DNA from: an uncultured Rikenellaceae bacterium
GTDB lineage: Bacteria; Bacteroidota; Bacteroidia; Bacteroidales; Rikenellaceae
NCBI GenBank assembly: GCA_947038405.1
Contig: CAMQVY010000004.1
Coordinates: forward strand, 33,804 to 97,803
Reading direction: 5' to 3'
Length of the DNA stretch: 64,000 bases
The notes beneath the pieces were generated by a model, which was given only the letters and a program-made list of their open reading frames with translations, made no database searches and had not been told where the DNA came from. This document shows, piece after piece, positions 45,261 through 54,397 of the stretch. Positions within the stretch are counted from its first letter, which is position 1. Every line of letters begins with the position of its first letter. A program made the translations under genes and the position numbers.

Positions 45261-46805
45261 ATGAATAAAGAGTTAATAATAAATGTAACACCTAGTGAGA
45301 TTACAATCGCTTTAATTGAGGACAAAAATCTAGTTGAACTCAATAAGGAGCAGTGTAAGATCGGATTTGCTGTGGGTGATATATATATGGGTAAGGTGCG
45401 TAAAATCATGCCTGGACTAAATGCCGCGTTTGTTAACATTGGGCACGAAAAGGATGCGTTTATACACTATCTCGATCTTGGGGCTAATTTTGATACACTA
45501 CATCAATTCACTAAAGATCTAGCAGCAAACAAAAAGAATTTACGATTCGAGGGACTTAAATTTGAAGAACCATTGAAAAAAGGGGGGAAGATATCTTCTC
45601 ATATTTCAACTGGACAATCAATTATGGTACAGGTAGCTAAAGAAGCTATATCAACCAAAGGTCCACGTCTAACTTCTGACATATCATTGGCAGGTCGCAA
45701 CGTAGTGTTGCTACCACTAACAAATAAAGTATCAATCTCTCAAAAGATACGTTCAAATGAGGAGCGTAAGAGGTTAAAAGCTATTGCAAACGGAATACTA
45801 CCCAAAAATTATGGTGTAATTATCCGTACTGCTGCAGTAGGAAAAGAAGAAGAAGATATATCTCAAGATATTAGCACTCTAATCAATAGATGGGAGAGTG
45901 CTATGGAAAAAGTACGTACTATGGATCCTCCAACACTTTTAGTTGGTGAGATGAATAGAGCAAATACAATAATTAGAGATCTATTAAATGGCTCGTTTAG
46001 TTCGATAGTCATTGATGATAAGACACTATACACCGAAGTAAGAGACTATATCCAAATTATTGCTCCGGAGAAAAAAGGTATTGTTAAACTATACAAAGGT
46101 AGCGTTGACATATATGACAACTACGACATATCGAAACAGATAAAGAGTCTATTTGCAAAATATGTTTCACTGAAAAAAGGTGCATACCTTATCATTGAAC
46201 ATACTGAGGCTCTACATGTTGTAGATGTTAATAGTGGCAACAGAGCCAAAGTTGGTGACGATCAAGAGCGCACAGCAATGGATGTAAACATCGCTGCGGC
46301 AGAGGAGATATCTCGTCAACTTAGGTTGAGAGATATGGGTGGTATAATCATCATAGACTTTATTGATCTACACAAAGGCGAGAATAGACTTCTTCTATTT
46401 GAACAGATGAAACAGTTGATGTCAACAGATAGAGCGAAACACACTATTCTGCCATTAACAAAGTTTGGTTTGATGCAGATAACTCGCCAAAGAGTTAGAC
46501 CTGAGGCTATTGCAGAGGTTAATGAAGTTTGTCCAACTTGTAATGGTACTGGTAACATTGTTCCATCAATATTACTGGATCAACAAATTGAGAGCAAAAT
46601 ATCTTATTTTACAGCAGAAAAAAATCTATATTATATCAAGCTGAGAGTCAGTCCATACGTTAGAGCATTTTTAACCAAAGGATTACTATCACTTAGAGTT
46701 AAGTGGATGTTAAAATATGGATGTTATATAAGTATCGTAAGCGACAACTCTACAGGATTTGTGGAGACATTTTATTTTGACAGTAAAAATCAAGAGTTAA
46801 TCTAA
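45261..46805 (+). CDS. rng: ribonuclease E/G family protein (Rng)
   Basis: Endoribonuclease acting in rRNA maturation and RNA decay. Motifs: ELIINVTPSEITIALIEDKNLVEL, the S1-like domain with GDIYMGKVRKIMPGLNAAFVNIGHEKDAFIHYLDLG, TSDISLAGRNVVLLP, and the DNase I-like catalytic site VVDVNSGNRAK...IIIIDFIDLHK with the two metal-binding Asp residues. The zinc-link cysteines are in CPTCNGTG (about residues 423-426). Length 514 aa corresponds to RNase G without the RNase E scaffold tail. Confidence 0.95.
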   Translation: MNKELIINVTPSEITIALIEDKNLVELNKEQCKIGFAVGDIYMGKVRKIMPGLNAAFVNIGHEKDAFIHYLDLGANFDTLHQFTKDLAANKKNLRFEGLKFEEPLKKGGKISSHISTGQSIMVQVAKEAISTKGPRLTSDISLAGRNVVLLPLTNKVSISQKIRSNEERKRLKAIANGILPKNYGVIIRTAAVGKEEEDISQDISTLINRWESAMEKVRTMDPPTLLVGEMNRANTIIRDLLNGSFSSIVIDDKTLYTEVRDYIQIIAPEKKGIVKLYKGSVDIYDNYDISKQIKSLFAKYVSLKKGAYLIIEHTEALHVVDVNSGNRAKVGDDQERTAMDVNIAAAEEISRQLRLRDMGGIIIIDFIDLHKGENRLLLFEQMKQLMSTDRAKHTILPLTKFGLMQITRQRVRPEAIAEVNEVCPTCNGTGNIVPSILLDQQIESKISYFTAEKNLYYIKLRVSPYVRAFLTKGLLSLRVKWMLKYGCYISIVSDNSTGFVETFYFDSKNQELI

Positions 46806-46817
46806 GATATATAGATA

Positions 46818-49800
46818 ATGAAGATTGATGAGTTATCAAATTTAATTGCGGCTCAGAAAAGCATGGTTGAGTTCTATTCATATTATGAAGAGAACTCAAC
46901 CATTGCATTAACATCAGTATGTGGATCAGCACGATCTCTGATTATTGCCGATGTCGCAAAAAAGATGGGCGGTATTCACATTGTTGTCTTGGATGACAAG
47001 GACATGGCGGGGTATCTTGCCTCTGACCTATACAGCCTATTAGATAGTGAAAAAGTTCTATTTCTTCCAACTGGGTATAAGAGATCCATTCAATTTGGAC
47101 AAGAGGATTCATCAGGTATTGTTCAACGAACAGCAACACTTAGCGCAATAAAGAGTTTTACAAGTGGCTACTTAGTCGTTTGTACCTACCCTGAAGCGCT
47201 GGTTGAGAAGGTTATTGACAAAGAGCTCCTTATAAAGAATACCCTAAATGTTAAAGTTGGAGATAAAGTATCCGTAGCGTTCATAGAACAAATGCTAGTT
47301 GAATATGAGTTTGAAAGGGTTGATTTCGTTCATAATCCAGGTCAATACTCCGTTCGAGGGGGTATAATTGATATATTCTCATACTCAAGTAATAAACCTT
47401 TTAGGTTAGACTTTTTTGGAGATGAGATTGACTCTATTAGATCTTTTGAATTAGCATCACAATTATCTGTTGAGAAGCTAAAAGAGATCGACATTGTTCC
47501 GAATCTTAAACGCAACAGCGTTACATACGAAAGAAGTTCATTTGCAAAGTTCATAAAAGAGGGTACGTATTGGATCTCTGATTTTGAATTTACACTTAAA
47601 CGATTTAATGAGATTAGAACCAAAATTCTTAAAGATCTTGACGAACCTACACAAATTGATAGTTTAGTTACGGGTCGAAAAAATTTCCTTGCCGATACAC
47701 AAGAGAGTAGAATCATTCTCTTTAATGACAATGCAAGGGAGAGAGTTGCGGATAAAAACATAGACTTTAAAACAGCTCCACAACCACAGTTCAACAAGAA
47801 ATTTGAGTTGTTGGCAGAGGATATAAAAGCAAATATATTAAGAGGATATACCACAGTAATACTCTCTGAGAACAAAGCACAAGTTGAGCGATTAGATAAT
47901 GTGTTTAACTCCATAGGAGAGAGAGAGATCCAACTCAACACGCTATCAATTACACTACATGAGGGTTTTATAGACCATCAACTAAAGTTATGTTTATACA
48001 CTGATCATCAAATCTTTAATCGCTACCATAGGTATCGTATTCAACGAGAGATTGACAAGAGTATGAGTCTAACAATTTCGGAGCTTAACTCACTAAAAGT
48101 TGGTGACTATGTAACACATATAGATCATGGTGTAGGTAAATTTGGAGGTTTAGCAAAAGCTGTTGAGAACGGAAAGGTACAAGAGTCAATAAAGCTAATC
48201 TATAAAGATGGCGATGTTCTTTTAGTTAACGTTCACTCACTACATCGGATCTCAAAATATAAAGATAAAGATGCAGATGCACCAAAGATACATAAGCTAG
48301 GAAGTGGTGCATGGCAGAAAATCAAGAGTGCAACAAAAAAGGCAGTAAAAGATATAGCTAGAGAGCTAATAGCACTCTATGCAAAACGTAAGGCCAGCGG
48401 TGGTTTTAGATTTTCACCAGATAGTTACTTACAATATGAACTAGAGGCCTCTTTTGCATATGAAGACACTCCAGATCAAGAGAAGGCAACTGAGGCAATT
48501 AAGAAAGATATGGAGTCTCCACAACCCATGGATAGACTTGTGTGTGGCGACGTTGGATTTGGCAAGACAGAGGTTGCAATTAGAGCTGCATTCAAGGCTG
48601 CGACAGATTCAAAGCAAGTTGCAATATTAGTTCCTACGACAATTCTGGCACTCCAACACTATCGTACATTTAACTCTAGGTTAAAAGGGTTTCCTGTGCG
48701 AGTAGAGTACCTAAGTCGCTCTAAAAGCTCTAAAGATACTGCATTATTACTATCAGACTTAGCTAATGGTAAAATAGACATTCTTATCGGTACACATAAA
48801 ATATTAGGTAAAAATATCAATTTCAAATCACTCGGACTCCTTATCATTGACGAAGAGCAGAAGTTTGGTGTTTCGAGCAAAGAGAAGTTACGTCAAATGA
48901 GTGTTAACGTTGATACACTAACTCTTACAGCAACACCGATACCACGAACATTACAATTTTCATTGATGGGTTCACGAGATTTATCGATCATCTCTACCCC
49001 ACCGCCAAATAGGCAACCAATAACAACGGAGTCACACCTATTCGATGAACATATAATAAAAGAGGCTATTGATTTTGAGATATCAAGAGGAGGGCAAGTA
49101 TATTTCATTCATAACAGAGTAAATGATATTCTAAAGATGGAAGCTAAACTAAACAGACTATGCCCTGGAATTAAGTGTGTTGTCGGTCATGGTCAAATGA
49201 ATCCACAGGAGCTAGAGAAGAAGCTAATGGATTTTATCTATGGTGAGTATGATGTTTTGATAGCGACAACAATAATAGAGAATGGAGTTGATATAGCGAA
49301 TGCCAACACAATAATTATCAACAACGCTCAAAACTTTGGCTTGAGTGAACTACACCAGTTAAGAGGACGTGTTGGACGATCAAATAAGAAAGCATTTTGC
49401 TATCTATTGTCACCACCCGACGAATTACTAACGAGTGAAGCGAGGCGCAGATTGAGAGCGATTGAAGAGTTCTCGGACTTAGGGTCAGGGTTCAATATTG
49501 CAATGCAAGACTTAGATATAAGAGGAGCAGGAAATATCCTTGGAGCAGAGCAAAGCGGATTTATTGCAAATATCGGATTTGAAACATACCAAAAGATACT
49601 TAATGAGGCTATGGATGAGCTACGATCGGAGGGCTTAGATGTTAAGAGTAAAAACTTTATAGATGGCAATGTCGAGTCCGATGATGATGAAGTAACATAC
49701 ATAAGTGATACTAATATTGATATTGATGTCGAGGCACTAATTCCCGATAGTTATGTATCACAAACAGCCGAAAAGATAAAACTTTACAGAGAGTTAGATC

Positions 49801-50177
49801 ACATAACAGACGAGCAGACACTACTGAAATTTGAAAGTGATTTAGTTGACAGATTTGGAGAGTTACCACCTCAAGTTAGCGAACTTTTTAATGTTATTCG
49901 ATTGAGATGGATTTGCATTAAACTAGGGTTTGAGAAGGCAAAACTCAAAAATGGACTAATGATTATTCAATTTATAGTAAATAATGAGTCTGCATACTAT
50001 AAAAGTGATATATTTATGTCTATTTTACAGTATATTTCAACAAATTCTATTAAATTTGTTCTACGCCAGAACAATAATAAGTTAGCTTTAACTGTTAGAA
50101 AAGTAAATAGTATCTCCGAAGGCTGTGAAGTACTAAGTAAAATGTATGATTCATGTAGAAATAAAGCAGCAAAGTAG
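46818..50177 (+). CDS. mfd: transcription-repair coupling factor Mfd
   Basis: ATP-driven translocase that removes stalled RNA polymerase and recruits UvrA. Domains: UvrB-like N-terminal part (RSIQFGQEDSSGIVQRTATLSAI, PGQYSVRGGIIDIFSYSSNKPFRLDFFGDEIDSIRSF), RNA polymerase-interacting CarD-like domain near residues 435-510 (LKVGDYVTHIDHGVGKFGGL), helicase lobe 1 with VCGDVGFGKTEVAIRA near 575 and IIDEEQKFGV near 676, lobe 2 with TIIENGVDIANANTIII and QLRGRVGRSNKKAFCYLL, and the C-terminal TRCF domain from about 975. It is 1119 aa, full length, 12 bases after rng. Confidence 0.96.
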   Translation: MKIDELSNLIAAQKSMVEFYSYYEENSTIALTSVCGSARSLIIADVAKKMGGIHIVVLDDKDMAGYLASDLYSLLDSEKVLFLPTGYKRSIQFGQEDSSGIVQRTATLSAIKSFTSGYLVVCTYPEALVEKVIDKELLIKNTLNVKVGDKVSVAFIEQMLVEYEFERVDFVHNPGQYSVRGGIIDIFSYSSNKPFRLDFFGDEIDSIRSFELASQLSVEKLKEIDIVPNLKRNSVTYERSSFAKFIKEGTYWISDFEFTLKRFNEIRTKILKDLDEPTQIDSLVTGRKNFLADTQESRIILFNDNARERVADKNIDFKTAPQPQFNKKFELLAEDIKANILRGYTTVILSENKAQVERLDNVFNSIGEREIQLNTLSITLHEGFIDHQLKLCLYTDHQIFNRYHRYRIQREIDKSMSLTISELNSLKVGDYVTHIDHGVGKFGGLAKAVENGKVQESIKLIYKDGDVLLVNVHSLHRISKYKDKDADAPKIHKLGSGAWQKIKSATKKAVKDIARELIALYAKRKASGGFRFSPDSYLQYELEASFAYEDTPDQEKATEAIKKDMESPQPMDRLVCGDVGFGKTEVAIRAAFKAATDSKQVAILVPTTILALQHYRTFNSRLKGFPVRVEYLSRSKSSKDTALLLSDLANGKIDILIGTHKILGKNINFKSLGLLIIDEEQKFGVSSKEKLRQMSVNVDTLTLTATPIPRTLQFSLMGSRDLSIISTPPPNRQPITTESHLFDEHIIKEAIDFEISRGGQVYFIHNRVNDILKMEAKLNRLCPGIKCVVGHGQMNPQELEKKLMDFIYGEYDVLIATTIIENGVDIANANTIIINNAQNFGLSELHQLRGRVGRSNKKAFCYLLSPPDELLTSEARRRLRAIEEFSDLGSGFNIAMQDLDIRGAGNILGAEQSGFIANIGFETYQKILNEAMDELRSEGLDVKSKNFIDGNVESDDDEVTYISDTNIDIDVEALIPDSYVSQTAEKIKLYRELDHITDEQTLLKFESDLVDRFGELPPQVSELFNVIRLRWICIKLGFEKAKLKNGLMIIQFIVNNESAYYKSDIFMSILQYISTNSIKFVLRQNNNKLALTVRKVNSISEGCEVLSKMYDSCRNKAAK

Positions 50178-50251
50178 TTGTTTATGTAGTTTTACTTAAC
50201 GTAAACTATCTGTTAGGCGTAACGTAAAAAGTTTCATCAAATTTAGTTTTC

Positions 50252-50259
50252 TACATTTG
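50252..50259 (+). promoter_or_regulatory. -7 promoter box upstream of coaX
   Basis: TACATTTG, 55 bp before coaX. No TTG is seen at the expected distance. A direct repeat TAACGTAAA lies upstream (near 50198 and 50220). Confidence 0.45.
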
Positions 50260-50314
50260 AGTTTACAAAAGGATACTAATTAAAAATGATATACATCTAA
50301 ATTATATTTATACT

Positions 50315-51049
50315 ATGAATTTATCTATTGATATTGGAAATACACTGACAAAAATGGCCGTTATAGACAAAGGCCAAGTAGTCGACATATACAAGATTGA
50401 GAAACTAAATATTGAGTTTGTACAATCTGTATTAAAAAGTTATCCCAAAATAGATTCAGCAATAATGATAACTTGCAAAGATGTAAATGACAATAAAGAG
50501 TCTATTGACTATTTGCGAAGTACACTCTCAACTTTTATAGATTTCAACTCTAGCATTACAGTACCAATCACCAATCTTTACAAATCTCCCCTTACATTAG
50601 GATGCGACAGATTGGCTGCAGCTATTGGAGCAAAAGCAATATACCCGAATAATAACGTTCTCATATTCGACTTCGGAACTGCAATAACAATAGATTTTGT
50701 ATCCGCCGAGAATGAGTATATTGGAGGTAACATCTCTCCCGGAATCTCAATGCGCTTAAATGCATTGAACTACTATACGGAAAATCTACCCCTAGTCGCT
50801 TTCGATGAAGATTTTAATCTTATCGGAACTCACACAGAACAAGCAGTACTAAATGGTGTAATTAATGGTATTATTTTTGAGATTGAAGGGTATATTTCTC
50901 GTTTTGACGAAAAATATACAGATTTACGAATAATTTTCACTGGAGGAAATGGTAATTTCTTTGCTAATCAAGTAAAAAATCCGATATTTGCAACTTATAA
51001 TTTGGTTGTGTTTGGACTAAATAGAATATTAGAATATAATGCAGAGTAG
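50315..51049 (+). CDS. coaX: type III pantothenate kinase CoaX
   Basis: First step of coenzyme A synthesis from pantothenate, by the ASKHA-fold enzyme that is insensitive to CoA feedback. Motifs: MNLSIDIGNTLTKMAVID (phosphate loop with Asp6), LTLGCDRLAAAIGAKAIYPNNNVLIFDFGTAITIDFV (catalytic Asp and the G-x-D-R-x-A-A motif), GGNISPGISMRLNAL, and FTGGNG near the end. Length is 244 aa. The downstream outer-membrane protein gene starts inside its last codons (11-base overlap). Confidence 0.94.
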   Translation: MNLSIDIGNTLTKMAVIDKGQVVDIYKIEKLNIEFVQSVLKSYPKIDSAIMITCKDVNDNKESIDYLRSTLSTFIDFNSSITVPITNLYKSPLTLGCDRLAAAIGAKAIYPNNNVLIFDFGTAITIDFVSAENEYIGGNISPGISMRLNALNYYTENLPLVAFDEDFNLIGTHTEQAVLNGVINGIIFEIEGYISRFDEKYTDLRIIFTGGNGNFFANQVKNPIFATYNLVVFGLNRILEYNAE

Positions 51050-52346
51050 AAATAGAGTACTAAAAGCCATAGTGTTTACACTTATGTTGCTTCCGCTGGG
51101 TGTTTGTGCACAAAGCAGTAGCCTTAACGCATTCTCACCATACACCTTGTATGGTCTTGGGGATCTTTCCACACCAGGAACAGCCTCACTAAGATCAATG
51201 GGAGGAGCAGGAGTAGCTTTTAACTCTCCATTTGCGATAAACTATCTAAATCCAGCGTCAGCAGGAACAATGCGTCGTGAAAGTTTCTTGTTTAACTTTG
51301 GACTAGAGGGTCAAAACTTCTATAATAGTAGTAGTAATAGTAGTACTAGCTACAATACATTTAATATCAGAGATGTTGCGGTTCAATTTCCAATCTACAA
51401 AAACATTGGTTTCACTATCTCTATGACACCATTTAGTAGTATCGGATACAACGTAAGCAAAGCTGAAACAGATCCAGATATTATTGGAAATGTAGGTGAT
51501 GTAAAATATCAATACGAAGGAGAAGGTAATGTATCTAAATTCCAATTTGCACTTGGAATGAAAGTAACTGAGAAGCTCTCTCTTGGTGCTCAATTAGACT
51601 ACTACCATGGTAATTTAGATCGCTCTTACAACATGTCAATAATGCCAATTGCAGGAGGTGCATACAACAATACACATGGTCTTAATAACGAAAAGATCTC
51701 TAAAATAGGGGGTACATTCGGGGTGCAATACTCTGCTATTGTGACTCAAGAGCACTACCTATCTATCGGTGCAGTTTATAGAATGGGTTTAAACTTAAAC
51801 TCGAAGATAACTGAGACAATATATACAAACGCATTAGTTGACAACACAACGTATCGTTCAGATTTGAATTTACCACCAGAGTTTTCATTAGGTTTATCTT
51901 ACCTTACTCAGAAATTTACTGTAAATGCTGATTATGTTCGACAAAAATGGGGTTCAAGTAATAGTAATATCTCTCATAAGTATGAAGATGGTGTAGTTAG
52001 ATACAAAAATACAAATACGTTCAAAATAGGAGGAGAATACGTTCCTAACAGAGGCGACATTAGAACCTTTTACAAAAAAGTATCATACCGATTAGGTTTT
52101 AAATATTCAGACTACTACCTACAATTTAACAACCAAGATATTGCAGATAAAGCTATAACTATTGGTCTTGGACTACCTGTAAGACTCGCAGGATCAACAA
52201 ATATTAATCTCGGACTAGATTTAGGAGAGAGAGGTAGTACTAAAGGGAATCAAATCAAAGAGAAGTACTTTAAATTCTCAATTGGTATGAGCCTATTCGG
52301 CGCAGCACCAGAAGACTACTGGTTCCATAAACCTAAGTATGATTAA
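51039..52346 (+). CDS. predicted outer-membrane beta-barrel protein of unknown function
   Basis: 435 residues. It has an N-terminal signal peptide (RVLKAIVFTLMLLPLGVCAQS, cleavage after CAQ/CA). The mature start NAFSPYTLYGLGDLSTPGTASLRSMGGAGVAF and the later alternation of aromatic and small residues are typical of FadL/PorP-like barrels of Bacteroidota. The C-terminus (YFKFSIGMSLFGAAPEDYWFHKPKYD) lacks a final Phe. The gene lies in a conserved string with coaX, a TPR protein, lptC and ppiD, so a role in envelope biogenesis or transport is plausible but not shown. Confidence 0.8.
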   Translation: MQSRNRVLKAIVFTLMLLPLGVCAQSSSLNAFSPYTLYGLGDLSTPGTASLRSMGGAGVAFNSPFAINYLNPASAGTMRRESFLFNFGLEGQNFYNSSSNSSTSYNTFNIRDVAVQFPIYKNIGFTISMTPFSSIGYNVSKAETDPDIIGNVGDVKYQYEGEGNVSKFQFALGMKVTEKLSLGAQLDYYHGNLDRSYNMSIMPIAGGAYNNTHGLNNEKISKIGGTFGVQYSAIVTQEHYLSIGAVYRMGLNLNSKITETIYTNALVDNTTYRSDLNLPPEFSLGLSYLTQKFTVNADYVRQKWGSSNSNISHKYEDGVVRYKNTNTFKIGGEYVPNRGDIRTFYKKVSYRLGFKYSDYYLQFNNQDIADKAITIGLGLPVRLAGSTNINLGLDLGERGSTKGNQIKEKYFKFSIGMSLFGAAPEDYWFHKPKYD

Positions 52347-52387
52347 TATTATATAACAGAAACCTTAAAATTGAATTTACATACAAA

Positions 52388-53722
52388 ATGAAAACTATTA
52401 AACTTTTATTACTTATTGTTGTTGCGACTCTTTCGACAACGTCGTTTGCTCAAGTATCTTATCTTGAAAATCCTAATTGGGGTGCAAATCCAGATGAAAG
52501 AGAGGCTAATGCTGTAACTTTTAACTTATACAGAAATGCTGTAACTTTAAAGGACTATCCGACAGCAACAGGGCTCTTAACAGAGTTACTAACAAAATCA
52601 CCTAAAGGAAGTGAGAATATCTATATATTTGGTATTCGTATTTATGAAAGTAAAGTAACTAATGCAACGTCATTAGATGAGAAGAAAATAGCTTTAGACT
52701 CTCTAATGTTTCTATATGATAAACGTATAGAGCACTACGGCACGACATCAAAAATTGGTGCTGCTGGACTTAAAGAGTATAAAGCCCAAGCATATTACAG
52801 ACATAATCCAAGTGATCTAGATGGTGTACAATCCCTATTTCAAGAGGCTATTGAAGCTGGAGGAGCGAAAATAGATCTACGATTAGTAAACTCTTACTTC
52901 AAAATGTTAGCTGATGGTTACTCTATTGATATTGTTGAAGTTGACCAACTGTTAGAGAACTACAATAAATTAATTGTAATTTTTGATCAAAGTGCAGATC
53001 CTAATGCAGCTAAAGAGAAACAAACATTTGAATCTCTATTCCTAAATAGTGGTGCTGCAAATTGCGAAAATCTTGAGATGTTATTCAAAGATAAAATCGC
53101 ACAATATCCAGATAGCACAGAGTTGATCGAAAAAACTTTCAAACTACTATCAGGTAGTAAGTGTGAGAGTGAATTCTACCTAACTATTGCAGAGAAGCTA
53201 AACACACTAAAACCTAGTGCAGATCTAGCAATAATACTTGCAAGTGCTTTCCAAGAGAAAAAAGACTACACAAAAGCGATGCAATACCTTAATGAGGCTG
53301 CCGCAAATGAGACAGACCCAACGGCAAAATCAAATCTATATATCAATATTGCAGGAACTGAGCTAACACTAAAAAATCTGACTAGTGCAGTAAAATATGC
53401 TAATATGGCAATTGAACTTAGTCCAGAAAATGCTTACGCTTACATAATACTTGGTTCTGCATATATACAAGGTTCAGTAGCTTGTACTGATTTTAAACTT
53501 AAAACTGTCTACTGGGTAGCTTACGATGAGTTTCTAAAAGCTCGCCGTTACTTGTCAGAAGAAGATCCACAGATGGCAAATGTTAAAGCACAAATTGTAG
53601 CTTTTAGCGGAAACTTTCCAACAACAGAAGAGTGCTTTTTCCTAGGTCTAAATGAAGGAGCAGCATATAATGTTGAGTGTGGATGGATCAAGAAAGCAAC
53701 AACTGTTAGAATCCGTAAATAA
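52388..53722 (+). CDS. secreted tetratricopeptide-repeat protein
   Basis: 444 residues with a signal peptide (MKTIKLLLLIVVATLSTTSFAQ). The mature part is helical with TPR-like motifs: YPTATGLLTELLTKSPKGSENIYIFG, and a clear pair near residues 285-355 (EKKDYTKAMQYLNEAAANETDPTAKSNLYINIAGTELTLKNLTSAVKYANMAIELSPENAYAYIILGSAYI). Cysteines near the C-terminus (CTDFK, EECF, VECGW) may form disulfides. It is probably a periplasmic scaffold working with the preceding outer-membrane protein; substrate unknown. Confidence 0.82.
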   Translation: MKTIKLLLLIVVATLSTTSFAQVSYLENPNWGANPDEREANAVTFNLYRNAVTLKDYPTATGLLTELLTKSPKGSENIYIFGIRIYESKVTNATSLDEKKIALDSLMFLYDKRIEHYGTTSKIGAAGLKEYKAQAYYRHNPSDLDGVQSLFQEAIEAGGAKIDLRLVNSYFKMLADGYSIDIVEVDQLLENYNKLIVIFDQSADPNAAKEKQTFESLFLNSGAANCENLEMLFKDKIAQYPDSTELIEKTFKLLSGSKCESEFYLTIAEKLNTLKPSADLAIILASAFQEKKDYTKAMQYLNEAAANETDPTAKSNLYINIAGTELTLKNLTSAVKYANMAIELSPENAYAYIILGSAYIQGSVACTDFKLKTVYWVAYDEFLKARRYLSEEDPQMANVKAQIVAFSGNFPTTEECFFLGLNEGAAYNVECGWIKKATTVRIRK

Positions 53723-53737
53723 TAATATAATATCCCT

Positions 53738-54352
53738 GTGAATATTGTAAACAGTTATAATAGAATATTGGTAGCACTTCTCTTTACGGGAAGTGCTATC
53801 TTGTTTATCTCTTGTAAAGATAAGAGTAGTCTTGAAGCGACAAACCAAGAGAGTACGATAACTCTACAAGGAGATTCTATAATTCATATTGATTCAGAGA
53901 ATGGCCACCGCAAACTCCTACTCAAAGCTCCACGAATAGAGCAGTATGGATTAGCAGCAGAACCATATACTGAGTTTGTTAAAGGAGTATCTTTCACTAC
54001 ATACGACGACACTACTCTTACTGTTTCATCAACACTAGTTGCAGACTACGCTATACTATTAGAGAAGCAGCAATTATGGGAAGCAAAAGGGAATGTTAGG
54101 GTTCAGAACTCCGAAGGTCGTATCCTTGAGACAGAGCAACTCTTCTGGAATCAGAAACTAGAGAAAATATACTCTAATGTAGAGTCAAAGATAATTGATG
54201 GGGGAAACATTATCATAGGTACTGGATTTGAGGCCGATCAAGAGTTTAAAGATTACACTTTACGTCGACCTAAAGGGAAACTACTAGTCGATACAGAGCC
54301 AACAAAACCTTCAGCAGACTCGACCCAAATCGATACTCTCAAAAGTAAGTAG
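53738..54352 (+). CDS. lptC: LPS export periplasmic protein LptC-like lipoprotein
   Basis: 204 residues. GTG start followed by a hydrophobic segment and lipobox-like ILFISC (Cys about residue 26), so it is probably a lipoprotein or an anchored protein. The LptC/OstA beta-jellyroll pattern is visible: ENGHRKLLLKAPRIEQYG, KGVSFTTYDDTTLTVSSTLVADYAILLEKQQLWEAKGNVRVQNSEGRILETEQLFWNQKLEKIYSNVESKI, the strand repeat of the lipopolysaccharide-binding fold. It lies 15 bases after the TPR gene and before the CNNM gene. Confidence 0.85.
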   Translation: MNIVNSYNRILVALLFTGSAILFISCKDKSSLEATNQESTITLQGDSIIHIDSENGHRKLLLKAPRIEQYGLAAEPYTEFVKGVSFTTYDDTTLTVSSTLVADYAILLEKQQLWEAKGNVRVQNSEGRILETEQLFWNQKLEKIYSNVESKIIDGGNIIIGTGFEADQEFKDYTLRRPKGKLLVDTEPTKPSADSTQIDTLKSK

Positions 54353-54397
54353 TATTTAAAAAAGTGATAAATAAAAGTAGCATACAACAATTAAAAT

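Noticed and set aside
47342..47941. 199-residue open frame antisense to mfd
   Set aside because: Shadow frame within the intact mfd gene; Ser/Leu-rich composition without recognisable domain.
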